Shown here: positions 12,463-24,430 of the stretch, one piece after another
Layout of the letters: each line of letters starts with the position of its first letter
How positions within the stretch are numbered: position 1 is the stretch's first letter
NCBI GenBank assembly: GCA_947579665.1
Contig: OX388348.1
Coordinates: 12,772,001 to 12,836,000, forward strand
Direction of reading: 5' to 3'
Source of the DNA: Sympetrum striolatum
Lineage: Eukaryota; Arthropoda; Insecta; Odonata; Libellulidae
Length of the DNA stretch: 64,000 nt
Notes under the pieces: generated by a model
Databases searched by the model: none
What the model saw: only the letters and a program-made list of their open reading frames with translations
What the model was told of the DNA's origin: nothing
Made by a program: the position numbers and the translations under genes

Positions 12463-12719
12463 CAGGGACGGATCCAGGGGGGTGGTCCTGGGGGTCCGGA
12501 CCCCCCCCCCCCGAAATTTCACTTGTGCCTATTTTTCGAAAATGAAACTCGAATAATGCAAATAAAACACAATTTAATAAGCAATCACTAGCGAAAAAAT
12601 TCGAGTTTGTCTAACACAATTATTTATAAAACTTCACGTTATGTGAACGCCGAAATATCTTCTATTTCTAAATTTTTCGATCGGACCCCCCCCAAAAATT
12701 TTTTCTAGATCCGTACCTG
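12463..12719. mobile_element. hAT-superfamily MITE, 257 bp, with perfect TSD
   Basis: The element begins CAGGGACGGATCCAG and ends CTAGATCCGTACCTG, whose complement is CAGGTACGGATCTAG: imperfect terminal inverted repeats. G-runs near the left end and C-runs near both ends (GGTCCGGACCCC and TCGGACCCCCCC) are subterminal features often seen in insect hAT elements. It is flanked by an identical 8-bp duplication, CGTATTTC, the size diagnostic of hAT transposition. At 257 bp it cannot encode a transposase and must have been mobilised in trans. The intact TSD suggests a relatively recent insertion. The subterminal C-run is also a likely site of sequencing error. Confidence 0.92.
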
Positions 12720-12727
12720 CGTATTTC
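12720..12727. repeat. 8-bp target-site duplication, right copy
   Basis: CGTATTTC, identical to 12455-12462. Confidence 0.9.
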
Positions 12728-14002
12728 AGAATCATTTAATATAAATATCAGTATGCGTTGCAAAGATCATTATGAACCTAAGTTCCTAACCGGTAGGCCG
12801 TTAGTATAGCTAAGGTACGCAGCAAAATGTATAACTTATTAGTAGCTCACTGAGTACTTTTACTTTCTTCACCAACAAACACCTCGTTAACCGAGATACT
12901 TAATTTTATAAGTTGTGTAAACCCGAACAACTCCTATTATTTGTTTACTCTTCTCTATCGATTTTAAAATTATAGGGGAAAGACTTAATGTAAGATAAAA
13001 GATGTTAGTTGACATAAATGGAAGGGTTAAGATAGAAGGAAAGGAAATAAACGGCATTGAGCATGGAATATCAAGACGCACAAACATATCGATTGGTAGA
13101 ACAATAATGCATATATCATTTAAACCGTCTCCAAAGCTAAGAAACTTATGGTTTTGGGCACCGCTAACTTTGAGGCAATACGTAAGCGCTCAGAGCAAGA
13201 AGATATATAGCTAAGCTCTACCATTGAAGACTGGAAGGCCTAACGGCTGTTAAATTGCAGCTCATTAACATAGATGCTAGAAACGATTGGATAGCGTAGA
13301 ATAATGGATCCTACGCTTCCACACCCAACCCACGCTCATCAAGAACGAAGAACCCCAAAACCATTCTCGATTGTTTTAATTCTGGAAGGCATAAGAAGAG
13401 GACGCCGTGAGATTTCAACGCGGACAACCGAATTTCCTCGTTAAATCTCCTTTCACTTTTCTCGCCATCTCATTTATCACGTCTCCTTATACCAAACTCG
13501 CACCTGTCGCTCCTCGAGACGAACACTCTCGAATGGTGAGAAGATGTTTCCCCTCGATATCGCTAAACTACCACACTTATTTTTTCGGACGACGATGATT
13601 TTTTCCAGTATCCCCAAAACGATCTAAATTGTATTTTAATCCACGGAAAAATCACCGAAGGATGTGAATGGAGGAACACTCTTACTATCTTTGAGGTTTC
13701 TCGAAAATAATCGGTATCCTTCCTCGCTCTTTTTCTTGCTCCTCGGACGAGGCAGCAAATGCGCCATGTCGATTCCTTAAAAAAAGATCCCCGATGAAAG
13801 GCATGTAGTACCAAGGAATCCCAAGAGCATCCTCACCTGTCCCTATTCACCATCAACGCTCCACGAGATGAGACAGCGCTTTCGTGAGTTCGACAGATGT
13901 AAATTTCAATTCCCATTCCCCACAAAGACCGACTTATTACTAAAGGAATCGGTATTGACAACAGTTGCGTGGCCGCCCTGACGCTACAATACTTCTTAAG
14001 CC
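12728..14002. other. Non-coding DNA, no gene seen
   Basis: AT-rich to balanced sequence. Frames of 60-83 codons occur on both strands without domains. No repeat is recognised. Confidence 0.45.
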
Positions 14003-14251
14003 TCAATTGTTGAATTTCAAGTGTTATCTTTTGACAATTTACGAGTTGATTGTTACTCGACTGGGAATAATTTATTTCAATAATGACTAATTACTTCATT
14101 CATTGGAACTTTTAAGCTTCCTAGAACCGGTATCAATTATTGAATTTCAAGAGAACTCTTTCTAAGTTGATTGTTGTTACATAAGAATTAATATACTTCG
14201 GCAAAGACTGGTTACTTCTTAATTACGTCACTATGAAATGGAACTTTTATG
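14003..14251. repeat. Diverged tandem duplication, about 131-bp unit, two copies
   Basis: Unit 1 starts CAATTGTTGAATTTCAAG at 14003 and unit 2 starts CAATTATTGAATTTCAAG at 14134. Further shared anchors in order are AGTTGATTGTT, GACTAATTACTTC/GACTGGTTACTTC and GGAACTTTTA. Indels and substitutions show it is old. Confidence 0.8.
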
Positions 14252-15385
14252 ATGGTTAACTCAAATACATTCAAAACCACAACTTAATCCAGCGCATCCT
14301 CATTGTTATGTTCAACAGACCAGCGCTTCCCAACTTCTGTGCCGCATCACTGTGCCGCAAGAACCAGCTCTAGGTGAGCCGCATAATATCCAAGAGATGA
14401 ATGTTTCTAGTATTACTCCTTTTAGACCTACTCTATGAAAATGTTCTGTCATTTTAAGAGAGCTCGTAATAAAGTACTAAAAGATCAGACTCCTAAATTG
14501 ATAAAATATGATAAAATACACAAAAAATACAATCCACGCAAAATTACGAACTTTCACTTAGCTGATTTTATCTTCGTTTTAAAATGAAGTACCTTCGCTT
14601 TGAGTGTTAAATTAACCTCACGAGATATAACGAACATGTACAAAGAGTCCAACCATATTTATGGGAATTTCTCAGAGAGTCCTCTTCAGAATTTCAACTC
14701 TTAATCCATCTCTACGAAACATTAAGACAAGTGAAGATTATAGAATGAGTGGTTAAGAAGTCTCACTCTGACCGCCAACTACGTCCTGCTCGTTTAAAAT
14801 TGCCACGAGAAAAACTTGATTTCCATCAAGACGTAAAACAAAATTCTATCTCTGAGAAATATATGAATGGGACAGGTCTACTTAACCCTCGCACTAAAAT
14901 CAGCAGAAAAATTACGATTCGGAGAAATTAGCGATAAAGAAACAGGGATTCATTCACCTCGCGATACGACAAACAAAACTTTTTGCTCGTAAAGCTGGCC
15001 AAATTCGCTCCACGCACGATAATCAATGAATCAGTCGTGGAGCCATCGTGAATGAAACTCCTCATCATGCACGATTCATCACGATTCCGCATCCAGCAAT
15101 TACATCTCGAGAGGCTGAAAAATGGAATTCCGCGGAAAAAAATATTCAACGAGATAAATCCATTAATTCCTAGCTGGGAATACTTGAAAAGCAGTTCGCA
15201 CATTATAATCATCGGCTAATCACCATCCAGGCACGACGCCTTACCATTACTTCCCCCAACCTATCGGCTTCTGAATCGCTAGCCTCTAAGATTTCATTCA
15301 TAACCTTCCTTCGGCATTAACGCGTAACGATCACATACTCCGCCGCACGGAGCAGAGCTTCCCGAGGGAAAAAAACGCGCCGTAA
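14252..15385. other. Non-coding DNA, no gene seen
   Basis: GTGCCGCA is repeated at 14340 and 14352. Otherwise no repeat, RNA or coding feature is recognised. Confidence 0.45.
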
Positions 15386-15916
15386 TTACCGGGGAAAACT
15401 TACCCATCGAAAAATCCCATTCGCCCTCGGGGTGAATGTAGGTGAAGAAACAAAACAGAAAATTTTCCCTTCGCTCTCTAAAATATATAACGCGCGACCG
15501 GTTTCAGCGGATGGGCGACAACGTAAGGTTACCTGATTACCTGATGATGGTGAGAGCGGACGGTGAGAGGCCTTAGAAGAACTTGGAGGGAGCATTTGGG
15601 AACCGGTGGAGACCTGGTCTGAGCGGCAGGTGGAAGTATCTCCGGGGGGATGGGTTAGTTCGGTGGGGGAGGGATGTCGATGCCAGCAGGTAGAACGGAA
15701 AAGGCCGGTGTGTGAGTGGGTGGAGAAGAAAATTACTGAATGCTCCGAGATGTAGAGGAATCGTGAAACATTACGGGCAGGTGAAGCGTGTAAAACTGGT
15801 TTGGGAGGCGATTCGCTCGCAGTCGGACGGAGGATGATCCACGGAAGGGGATTAACAGCTCTCTGCAGATTAGGCGTCCGCATCACCTCCGCCCGAAACG
15901 GGGCTCCTTCGCTCAC
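15386..15916. other. GC-richer block with a 176-codon minus-strand open frame
   Basis: The minus strand stays open for 176 codons, giving a Ser/Pro/Thr/Arg-rich product without a recognisable domain, signal peptide or membrane segment. The plus strand is G-rich (GGTGGAGACC, GGGGGGATGGG, GGTGGGGGAGGG). The composition alone makes stops scarce, so I do not call a gene. An exon of a rapidly evolving gene remains possible. Transcript mapping would settle it. Confidence 0.3.
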
Positions 15917-16506
15917 GAATGTCGGTTTTTAAAAATTTAGGACGTGGGCCCTTCCATTGGTGACGTGATTGGAAACACGGTGTGGATTCGAGAGATTTAA
16001 AGACTGGGGTGGATTGAATCATTGCGGGCTACGATTTGATGTACAGAGAGAGATACACACTTTCCAACGTAGATAATGAGCTGGTCAGAGGGTTTATAAC
16101 CTCAAAATTCAATAAGCACGGCAAATGTTATTGATTTTCTGACCGTATTCGGATTTATGTGCTTAACGTAGGCGTGACAAGTGGAAGCTAAGTCTACGAA
16201 ACGAAAGGATTAACCAACATACATGGTGATAACTGCCTCAATAAACAATCGAAACGGTAGGGTTTGTAAGAAATGAAAGTGCCGATAAACAAGAAGCAAA
16301 ACCTACATTCCCAATTATTTATTAGAAGATGGAAGTTCAACCACAGAGACCACAAAAGATATTTCCAAGTGAAGACTATCATAGGTATAGGTGCTTAGGC
16401 CAGTATGTTTATCAAATTGAAATATCGAAACTGGGATGCAGAGCCAATAGAGTATTTATCAACAAACAAAAGCTGCCATTAAAATATCACAGCAAATTCT
16501 TTTAGG
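15917..16506. other. Non-coding DNA, no gene seen
   Basis: AT-rich, no recognisable feature. Confidence 0.45.
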
Positions 16507-16668
16507 TATTCTATCAAAATACCAAAAATACAGTATGTTAAGGCAATCCTATAGATCTGAGCATAAAGTTTCCGTACATATAACTAACTGAAAAGCAAAT
16601 TTAGTGGCAGCGTGTACAGATATTCTATCAAAATACCAAAATACAATATATTAAGGTATTCCTTCATA
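16507..16668. repeat. Tandem duplication, 114-bp period
   Basis: TATTCTATCAAAATACC occurs exactly at 16507 and 16621. It is followed in both copies by AAAAATACAGTATGTTAAGG or the close variant AAATACAATATATTAAGG. Confidence 0.85.
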
Positions 16669-16714
16669 AAGATTATACACAGTTAATCAGCTGAAACGAA
16701 AATTAAATTGCATA

Positions 16715-17050
16715 AAAGATCGGAATAATTCACAATGAAATTGTTTACTTGAAATAGAATCGGATAGAAATAAAAGTAACGGCCCGACAGGTGAAAATGC
16801 TTAACTTTTATCCGAAGACTTATCCAACTAAAATCATTATCAAAATTCAAACCATACATACAAAAAATCACACCATCCATACATTTATCCAACTGAAACT
16901 CAAAGTAGAATAAAAACCTAAATAATTTACAATCAAATTGCTTGCTATTTAAATAATTCAAATACACATAAAAGCAACATCCCGATTGGTGAAAATGCTT
17001 AACGTATATTCGAAGACCTTACCAACTTAAATCATTACATCGCAAAAATT
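16715..17050. repeat. Tandem duplication, 198-bp period
   Basis: AATAATT(C/T)ACAAT(G/C)AAATTG at 16723 and 16921, and GGTGAAAATGCTTAAC at about 16791 and 16989, share the same 198-bp offset. Between them AAAAGTAAC/AAAAGCAAC and the CCGA words also align, as do CGAAGAC and ATCATTA after them. The copies are old and diverged. Confidence 0.8.
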
Positions 17051-17570
17051 CACACCACCACCTTCAACGCTCAAGTTCCTTCGCAAATAACTTCGTTCCG
17101 GAACATTTACAACTCCACCACAACGATGCATACGAATACAGATAACTTATTCAGCCTTAAAAAAATTCTTTTTTACGGTTCAAATCAGAATAGCAATAAG
17201 ACTTTAATGCGGGTTAATCGTTCAAACGCGACCAATACCAAATGGTCGATTTCTTCGCGGACACATGTCTCCTCTACCGACATTCACGAGTCACGACGCG
17301 TCGTAGAAATAGATCCGTCCACTACATTGGCTTAGTTCATATTCCGCGATTTTTTGTCACGGTGACTCTTGCAGCCAACATCTATGATCCTTTCATTCAA
17401 TGGGCACTATAACTCACACACTAATTCAACTGCACTATATTGTACTACGAGGGAAGGTAAGTAGTTCATATTATTGATATGTGTAAATATTTGTATTTTT
17501 TATAATATTGTTGTTAAATAGTAAATGCATAATTTAAGTATAAAGTTGTAGTTGAGAATTTTATGCTCTA
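17051..17570. other. Non-coding DNA, no gene seen
   Basis: AT-rich sequence. The plus-strand frame at 17126-17335 (69 codons) is unrecognised. Confidence 0.4.
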
Positions 17571-17645
17571 CTTTGTTATCAAGTTTTGTAGTTAGGCTAT
17601 AGATGTAATGAATGCATGTAATCAATATGTAAAATATGCTGCCAG
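17571..17645 (+). repeat. Repeat unit duplicated on the far side of the hAT element (20076-20150)
   Basis: TTGTTATCAAGTTTTGTAGT, TTAGGCTATAGATG and AATGAATGCATGTAATCAATATG match TTGTTGTCAAGTTCAGCAGT, TTAGGCTATAAATG and AATGAATGTATTAAATGTTGAATATG at 20080-20140. The hAT element inserted between the two copies. Confidence 0.75.
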
Positions 17646-17782
17646 ACAGAGACAAAAGATGATGGATGACATAAGGGGTGAGGTTAACTATAGGGAATTG
17701 AAGGAGATGGCACAAAATAGGGATTTTTGATTGTACAAGAACCTACCGAAAGGTAGTACACTCATGTATGTATACATGTATG
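17641..17782 (+). pseudogene. LINE ORF2 extreme C-terminus and 3' end
   Basis: The frame from 17641 reads ARQRQKMMDDIRGEVNYREL, then KEMAQNRDF and a stop. This is the typical last segment of a class of insect LINE ORF2 proteins (GR.RQK..DDI...Y..LK.MA..R..W). After the stop come ACCTACCGAAAGGTAG and ATGTATGTATACATGTATG, a motif that recurs at 41.41 kb (+) and, as ACCTACCGAAAGGTAGAACG on the minus strand, at 23.54 kb. The same peptide block is recognisable in the LINE relic at 62.3 kb. Only about 30 codons remain. The element is cut by the hAT insertion at 17791. Confidence 0.75.
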
Positions 17783-17790
17783 CATTATTG
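17783..17790. repeat. 8-bp target-site duplication, left copy
   Basis: CATTATTG, identical to 20068-20075, directly outside the inverted repeats. Confidence 0.9.
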
Positions 17791-20067
17791 CAGTGGCGCA
17801 GCGAGGGGGGGGTTTTAGGGGTTCAAACCCCCCCCAAGAGTCAAGTCCTATGACAAGCTTTGTACTTTTATTTCTGCTGAAGAGTACAAAACCCCCCCTC
17901 GCTGAGGGGGGGTTATCACGCAAATCATACAGATACACTGCTTGTCATGTGTTTGCTTGATAAATTCAGCGAAAGCTTCGCGTACCCGTAAATATGGCTC
18001 CGATTTCAGTTAAGGTGATGCTTTCGGTAGCAGAGTAGACATCGATATCAATGGGGCGCAATGATACGAGTGTTTCGCACACTATGTTCAACGCGTGCAC
18101 TTCTTAAGCCTATCCTTTAGTTAGATAACTCACGCCATAAGATAAGATTCCCATGAGAAAAATTCGAAAGTGCTGATTTGTTTACTCCTCGAAAAAATAC
18201 AAGGGAACATTCGAGAAGTAATTCTAAACTTGCACCATGAAAACAGAGATTAAGATTACGGTTGAGAAACAAACATATTGATAAAACGCTCAGTTAGATC
18301 TTTTGCTTGTGACTGTTTCAAGGGTGTAAATTCAAAGATAGGCTCGTGAGTAGTGCTTTCGAAAAATTCACAACAGTTCGAAGGAGAGTTTAGTTTGGAT
18401 TTCATTCAGATAGACATCCAAAAATTCGTTTCACAGTCCGCTAACAGCTCGAGGCCGCTATCGGAAAAAAACGTAAGTTAATGGCTATGTGTTTTTTGTG
18501 AAATATCCATTATTAGATGCATAAATTAGGATTTTTTTATTTTAGGGCTGTTATCAGAGGACACATCTCAAGATGAGTTTAGCGACAATTGAAAAGCTAC
18601 TTTATTAAGCATTCTAGACGATTAAAAGTCTGCACACAGTTGACTCTTCATTACTCGGGATGATAGAAAATATACTGATCTTTATTTTATGATTGCCTGT
18701 TAATTTGATGTATATTTAATAAAAATTTTCGCCAACCGAATTTCCGTAAACATTTGAAAAAGTATTGGAGCAATGAAAGATTTCAGTAAAAATTAATCTA
18801 CGATGATATTATTAATAATATACCATTTTCGAAGCAAATCTGTCAGCTGAAAGGTATTGTGCGCGTAAGTTACGCACATATTTATCGGAACTGTGACTTG
18901 ATGACTTGAATTAAACTTGATAAACTGTTAAAACTGTGAATTTAATTCTTCAGCTTCCTTTTCAATGCTGCCAATTTTTTCTCTGGTGATAGAATCCCAC
19001 GAAATGCATGACTTATCCTGTTAACCGCTTGGTCATGGAATGCCCATTCAAAATTTCAATTCATGGAAAATATCTGTTTTCTTTGAACACTCAGTGCGAG
19101 GTTAGATGGAAGAGGAGACTTTTTAGTCTCAATCTCGCCTAATAAAGACCCCTAATAATAATAATAATAATAATAATAAGACTGGGTTTGCATCAACTCT
19201 ATCCTGGTTAAACCACCTATTACTTAGTCTAAATAATTGTAAGTTGACGTCTTCATTTTTTTCACCTTGGGATGTGACTTTATTACTGCAAGTTCAATTA
19301 TAATATCAACTATAATCAAGAGTCTACTGTATTTTTTAATGCAGCCGAATTTTTAATTTTCGGTATGAGACGCATTCAATGAAATACTTAGCTAATACAT
19401 AAATAACGAAATCAGGCTTAATTGTTAGCCTGGCAGAAAATTTCATCTGATAAAAATGATTTTTTGTTTCTTATACAAACCTTGTGCAATAAGCTGTATA
19501 TATACTTCATATCATTATTTTTATACATTGATAGCGTTTTCTTGACAGGCGATATTTCAATTAAATTCCAAAATCTGCTGATGATAAAGTCAAATAACGA
19601 AAGATTATGAAATAAGCATGGGCGCGCCAATGTGGGGGAACAAATGAGTGGATGTTACGTTTTATATCGCTTGCCAAAAAACCGTAACTATTTTTTTCCT
19701 TCCCACGCTTTGCAACCTCTAGGAAGAAAGAACTCTCGAAGACTCGGAAAGTTTATATCTAAATCACTAAAAAGCTTCAGCATAGAAAAAATGAGTTTTT
19801 AATAGATATTGGACGTATCCAAACCAGAAATCCAAAGAACACACTTGTTAAGTTTCCAATTATTCGCTTATGTAAACTACTATCTTGCGAAGTGTAATAA
19901 GTTGGCCACATAAGCGTTAAACTCCACTAGTTTTGAAGGTATTTAGTTTTTGAAAGAATTGACATATATTGTAGTAAGTAGCGGGCATGAATATACTAGC
20001 CCCTGTAAAGTAGGCATTTTTCGTTTCCTCAGATCCCCCCCATTGGTAAATCCTGGCTGCGCCACTG
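17791..20067. mobile_element. hAT-like DNA transposon, about 2.28 kb, decayed or non-autonomous
   Basis: The left end is CAGTGGCGCAGCGAGG. The right end, read on the minus strand, is CAGTGGCGCAGCCAGG, so the 16-bp inverted repeats differ at one position. G/C-runs follow just inside both ends, and an identical 8-bp duplication (CATTATTG) flanks the whole, as expected for hAT transposition. I see no intact transposase: no frame longer than about 70 codons exists inside. At 17883-17919 a second C-run/G-run stem (CCCCCCCTCGCTGAGGGGGGG) lies close to the left end. The element has taken in a retroposon 3' tail with an ATA microsatellite at 19100-19180. The insertion splits a LINE 3' end. Confidence 0.88.
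19100..19180 (+). repeat. Retroposon 3' tail, copy 2 of 3, with (ATA)n microsatellite
   Basis: GGTTAGATGGAAGAGGAGAC, TTTTTAGTCTC, AATCTCGCCTAATAAAGACC is followed by roughly nine ATA units. The short stem GAGACT...AGTCTC is kept. It is nested in the hAT element, so this retroposition is younger than that transposition. Confidence 0.7.
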
Positions 20068-20075
20068 CATTATTG
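20068..20075. repeat. 8-bp target-site duplication, right copy
   Basis: CATTATTG, identical to 17783-17790. Confidence 0.9.
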
Positions 20076-22679
20076 TATTGTTGTCAAGTTCAGCAGTTAG
20101 GCTATAAATGAAATGAATGTATTAAATGTTGAATATGTGTTGCCACTGGACGATTAGCCCATTTGTAGCATATATTTGGATAAAAATAATGTAAGTATAA
20201 ATAATATATATATAAATAATAATATATAACGAAAAGGACACTCTTTAACAGTCCAATAGAACACGGACTAATTTTCATATTCTTCCGCGACGAATAATTA
20301 ATGAAATTTGTACGTTCCTTCTTTATTTTCCAACTTTTCCACTTTTGTGATTGGCAGGCAATTAAAATCGGCAATTTGTTTCGCCTTTTGCTGGTCCATT
20401 TTGGCCGGTGGGCCGTGCGACCCGAGCTAAAAATTAATGAATCTAAATTGAAAAGGTTTTTCAGATTAATGAGCGAGTATATCCTGCCATTTCGTTGGCG
20501 CCACCGTGTATCTGCTTGGGGGCAATATTTGGACCACAAAATCATGGGATGCCTCTGGAAAAAGTGTTGCTTCAAGGATTAACATGGTATTTAAAACACA
20601 TATAGATAAAATCACAAAGAAGATTGGAACGAAATTACAATTATAAGAGAGCAAGTACAATGTACAATGTCACAGTAGTGAAAAACGAGGTAAAGATAAA
20701 AATCACCACCGCAAGAACAAGCTGGTTAGAGTGAATAAAATACAAATCAAGAGATAAAACCATTAGGATGCAAGTTTCACGGTAAAGATTGATCTATGTG
20801 CAAAGAATTCAGCCCGTAGGCAGGTTGGTGCCTCACCCCTTCTGAAATAAGCTACTAAAACCTTGCAGAGAGGAATGAGGAGCTTATACAAGGTCAGGAG
20901 GTTTACTATACAGGATGAGGAGTGAGGTAAATGGACCAAGTTCGTAAGAGATTACATAATAATCAACAAATATATATACTATCGAATCAAGGTCAAAATT
21001 TGAGGAGACAAACAATACATGGCATGGCGAATTACAGAAGAGCAATACAGTTCAGAGAGAGTTCCGAAGATGCTTTCTGGGGCGTTGCAGATTAAAAGAA
21101 ATTAAAAAAGCAGCCTGAGCCATTTAGGAATACAGAAATACTTATCTAAGAAATAATGAACCCAGATTAAACACATTTCGTCAAAAAGTGGAACTGGTGC
21201 TTGAATGCAATCATTCGTATGTGTTCAAAGTAGTATAGTTACGTAGAAACTTAGGTATACGTGATTAGGTAGTACACCTCGAGTATGGAAGCCTTTTTAG
21301 TATAATTCTCTACGAAGTATTTTAACATCCTTACATACGAAAATGAATGGGGCATGAACATGTCCTGAATTTCTTCCTCGAGGCAATAAATGTCCCGGTT
21401 TCGCGTCATCCGCCCTAGAACATCGGAGAAAATTCGCACTAGATACATTTTAGCGAACCTCGTTAATCCAAGCCTCCCTGAGAAAATTTGAGCGAAAGGA
21501 AATGATTCAATCACTCTACGATAGAAGTAATAGCACAATAGGCTCAGACATCGAATTACCCCTACTAAATCCAATAATATTTACCCTCTTCATTAATCCC
21601 GGCGAATTCGAGAGGCCAAAGGAATTTAATTTCCCACCCGCGCTGCATCCTCGATAATTACCTAAGATCATCCGGCTCTGATTAATTTAAATTTTTAAAA
21701 TAAAAAAAATTCCTCCTTTGATGAATATTCATACCTTCCCGGACCCCCCCGATCGGTTATTTCAACCAATTAGTTATCGACCCCGACACCAAAGGCGCTC
21801 CCGTCGGGATGTCACGCAGTCTTCCATTACGGACGTAAATTATTTAGGAGCCCTATTAGAAATGGAGCCAGCGATCTATCGAAACTCCCGAGCGAGAATT
21901 GGCTTCCGGAAATAATTGAGTAAGTTTCTGCAATCAACGAAACTTTAAACTCCATAGGTTCAATTACCTTTGACAAAATACGTTGGATCGATGGAGAGAA
22001 TGGGGGATAATTGGCTTAATCCACGTGACGGGGGAAGTTGGAGAAGATTCGATACTCGGTTACTTGGAGAATCGACGTCCCGAAGTGCATTACGTAATCG
22101 CGGGAGATATCCTTGCCGTGCGCGCACTCCAAAACTGTGATTAAATATGATTGGGTTCGTAGACCTTGGAGAAACAAAAACTTTTGCCCGTTCCAGGTAA
22201 TTAATCAGGAAGAAAATCGCTCCGAGATCAAATAAGAGGGGGTGAGAGAAGCAAAAAGTGTAAGAGACTCCAAAAGTTATGACGCTAGGATCGACTAAAG
22301 ATGGTGTTACGTCTTGAGGGCTCTAGTAGACGGTTCAGCTCGAGTCCGATTGAGGAAAAATGTTGAATTATCTTCAAGTAAAATTCCTGATTTCTTGTGA
22401 GAGAGTAGGTGAATTTGCGCGTTAGGATTGGATAATAGTTTCCCTTAAGAATTTCAATGTCTTGATTACCCAGTTAGATTTGAAACTTAGAGGAAAATAT
22501 TAAATGGATTGAAACAGAAGAATTTACAAAAGTAATTCCGATTATAAAAATGAAAGAATTTTGTACTAAGAATTACTTTCGCTCAGTTAAAAGCTTGCCA
22601 ACAAAGATGCAAATAATACTATGTAGATACGAATAAATATGAAATCAGATTAGGAGTCAGGCACCGCTCTTTAGCTGAG
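20076..22679. other. Non-coding DNA after the hAT element, no gene seen
   Basis: The first 75 bases are the second copy of the 17571-17645 repeat. Between 20290 and 20580 both strands have open frames (93 codons +, 157 codons -) that overlap and lack recognisable domains. 21590-22340 is richer in CpG. No RNA gene is recognised. Confidence 0.45.
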
Positions 22680-22915
22680 AATCATGCCCTGGGAGAAGTG
22701 CCTCTTACCTAGGCAAAAAACACCTCTCTCAATCAAAATCATGTCAACACTAATAAAACCAAGTAGATAAATAAAATAAAACCAAGTAGATAGAAATAAA
22801 TATGAAACCGCTATTAAAACAAATATCTTAACCGTAGCTTGTAGGGAGTGCCCCTTGCCTAGCAAATAATCACCTATACTCTCAGGTGAGACTAACTCAC
22901 CAAAAAGAGTTATTA
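22680..22915. repeat. Diverged tandem duplication with an inner 23-bp repeat
   Basis: GGGAGAAGTGCCTCTTACCTAG with CACCTCTCTC at 22690-22730 corresponds to GGGAGTGCCCCTTGCCTAG with CACCTATACTCTC at 22844-22884. Between them ATAAAACCAAGTAGATA is present twice, 23 bp apart (22753 and 22776). Confidence 0.65.
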
Positions 22916-23537
22916 TAAGAGTCACGAACATCTGAAAGAATATTTTTAACCAAAGGAGTCATTATTGACTGCAACACACGAATCCAACCTCAATCAAGAA
23001 ATTGACTTACTACAGGGATATTAATAATTACCGCTGAAAATATATCGCACTGAAGAGTTTAAACTTTAATTGGATTTATTTCACTAAACCTACCTAAAAC
23101 ACGTAAGGCAAAAAACTTCGCAATTTTTAACGAGCATTTTAATCCTTCCGTCGTCGATGAAGTTCTTCCAGAAAAAAACATTCGAACTCCAAACACATAA
23201 ATAAGTACCCACAGATGGCATAAATAACATGTAAATCGTTAACTTCAAAGCCTGAGCAGGCGGAGACAACCTCTTAGAGCAGTAAATATCGCTGAATAAC
23301 GACCAATCAAGGAGCTTAGGGGGCGAAACCGAGCCACGAGGGCTGACGTTATTGTCCAGCCTACAAGAGTTGATATTCACCAATGGTCGTGGACGGAAAG
23401 AAGCTGCGATCCTAAAAAGCCACCTCGGCGAGTATTGGCGACCTCCGACGCCATATACGGCACGCCTTCATTAGACTGCCTACACCCGTTGATGTCTCCA
23501 GCCGACCCTCATAGTCCCACAGAAAATGCAAATTAAA
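22916..23537. other. Non-coding DNA, no gene seen
   Basis: Balanced composition from 23230 to 23520. The 97-codon minus-strand frame (23090-23383) shows no domain. Confidence 0.4.
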
Positions 23538-23620
23538 CTTAAGCGTTCTACCTTTCGGTAGGTTAATGTGCTATAACGTTCTCTCTGCAATGCCCTCCCC
23601 TTCGTTTCTTGACAACTTAT
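23538..23620 (-). repeat. Retroposon 3' fragment, minus strand
   Basis: Read on the minus strand: GAAACGAAGGGGAGGGCATT, AACGTTATAGCAC and ACCTACCGAAAGGTAGAACG. The last block matches the end of the LINE relic at 17.7 kb, and the whole matches the minus-strand segment at 10471-10545. Confidence 0.6.
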
Positions 23621-24430
23621 AGCACCATTATTATCGCCTTATATCTTTCACTATTGTTTTCCCTTCTGTCTTTTACCCTTGTATCCTGTTTCCAATGACT
23701 TACTTAAGCATACCCTATACGCTTGATATTTGAGCCATCCATTACCTCTGCCTTTCTTTAATAGCTGCAATTAAAACCCCCTCCTCTTCCGCTTTCTCTA
23801 GCACCTCCGCTCTCGTTTTTCGATCAGCCCAACTTTTTCTATAACAAACTTCACCCAAACCTCGAATGATGTTTTACCACATCAATCATCGATATCAAAC
23901 TCAATAGTATTAATAAGTCTAAATACGCGAAAACTATCTCACATAGAGACATATTATCATCGATGTGATATGGATATTATCAGTAGTACGATGTATGCTA
24001 GATACTTAATCAAATTTTAAATTCATCGGCAGGTTCAAGTGCCTGAATGATCATTATTAAGTATGTTTGAAGGAGTGATTGATGTAACTTGTAATTTTTT
24101 ATCTACGAAGTAAGTCCATTTTCAGCATAAGAAGATGATGGCTGATTATGAGGATGCAGGTCTAATTTTTTGTCATTTGATCCTATTAATACGTTATAAT
24201 TTCATTAATAATTCGTGCTTAATTTATCCAATACAGATTATGAATCAGGACAAAACTGTGCACAAGTGTATCTCGTGGGATTATCTATTAACTAGCTGCA
24301 GCTTCCTTAAAAATTGTGCTTAACGGCATGATAGTAGGTGATACACTGAACTTTCTCTTTTATTGAAACGCATCCTGCTTCTATAGATCGAAGATTTTTC
24401 CGTTACCGATTGCCTTAAGGTATATTACCA
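23621..24430. other. Non-coding DNA, no gene seen
   Basis: Pyrimidine-rich on the plus strand from 23640 to 23840, then AT-rich. No feature is recognised. Confidence 0.4.

Noticed and set aside
15386..15916. 176-codon minus-strand frame as a gene
   Set aside because: No recognised domain and a biased composition. Kept only as a described block.
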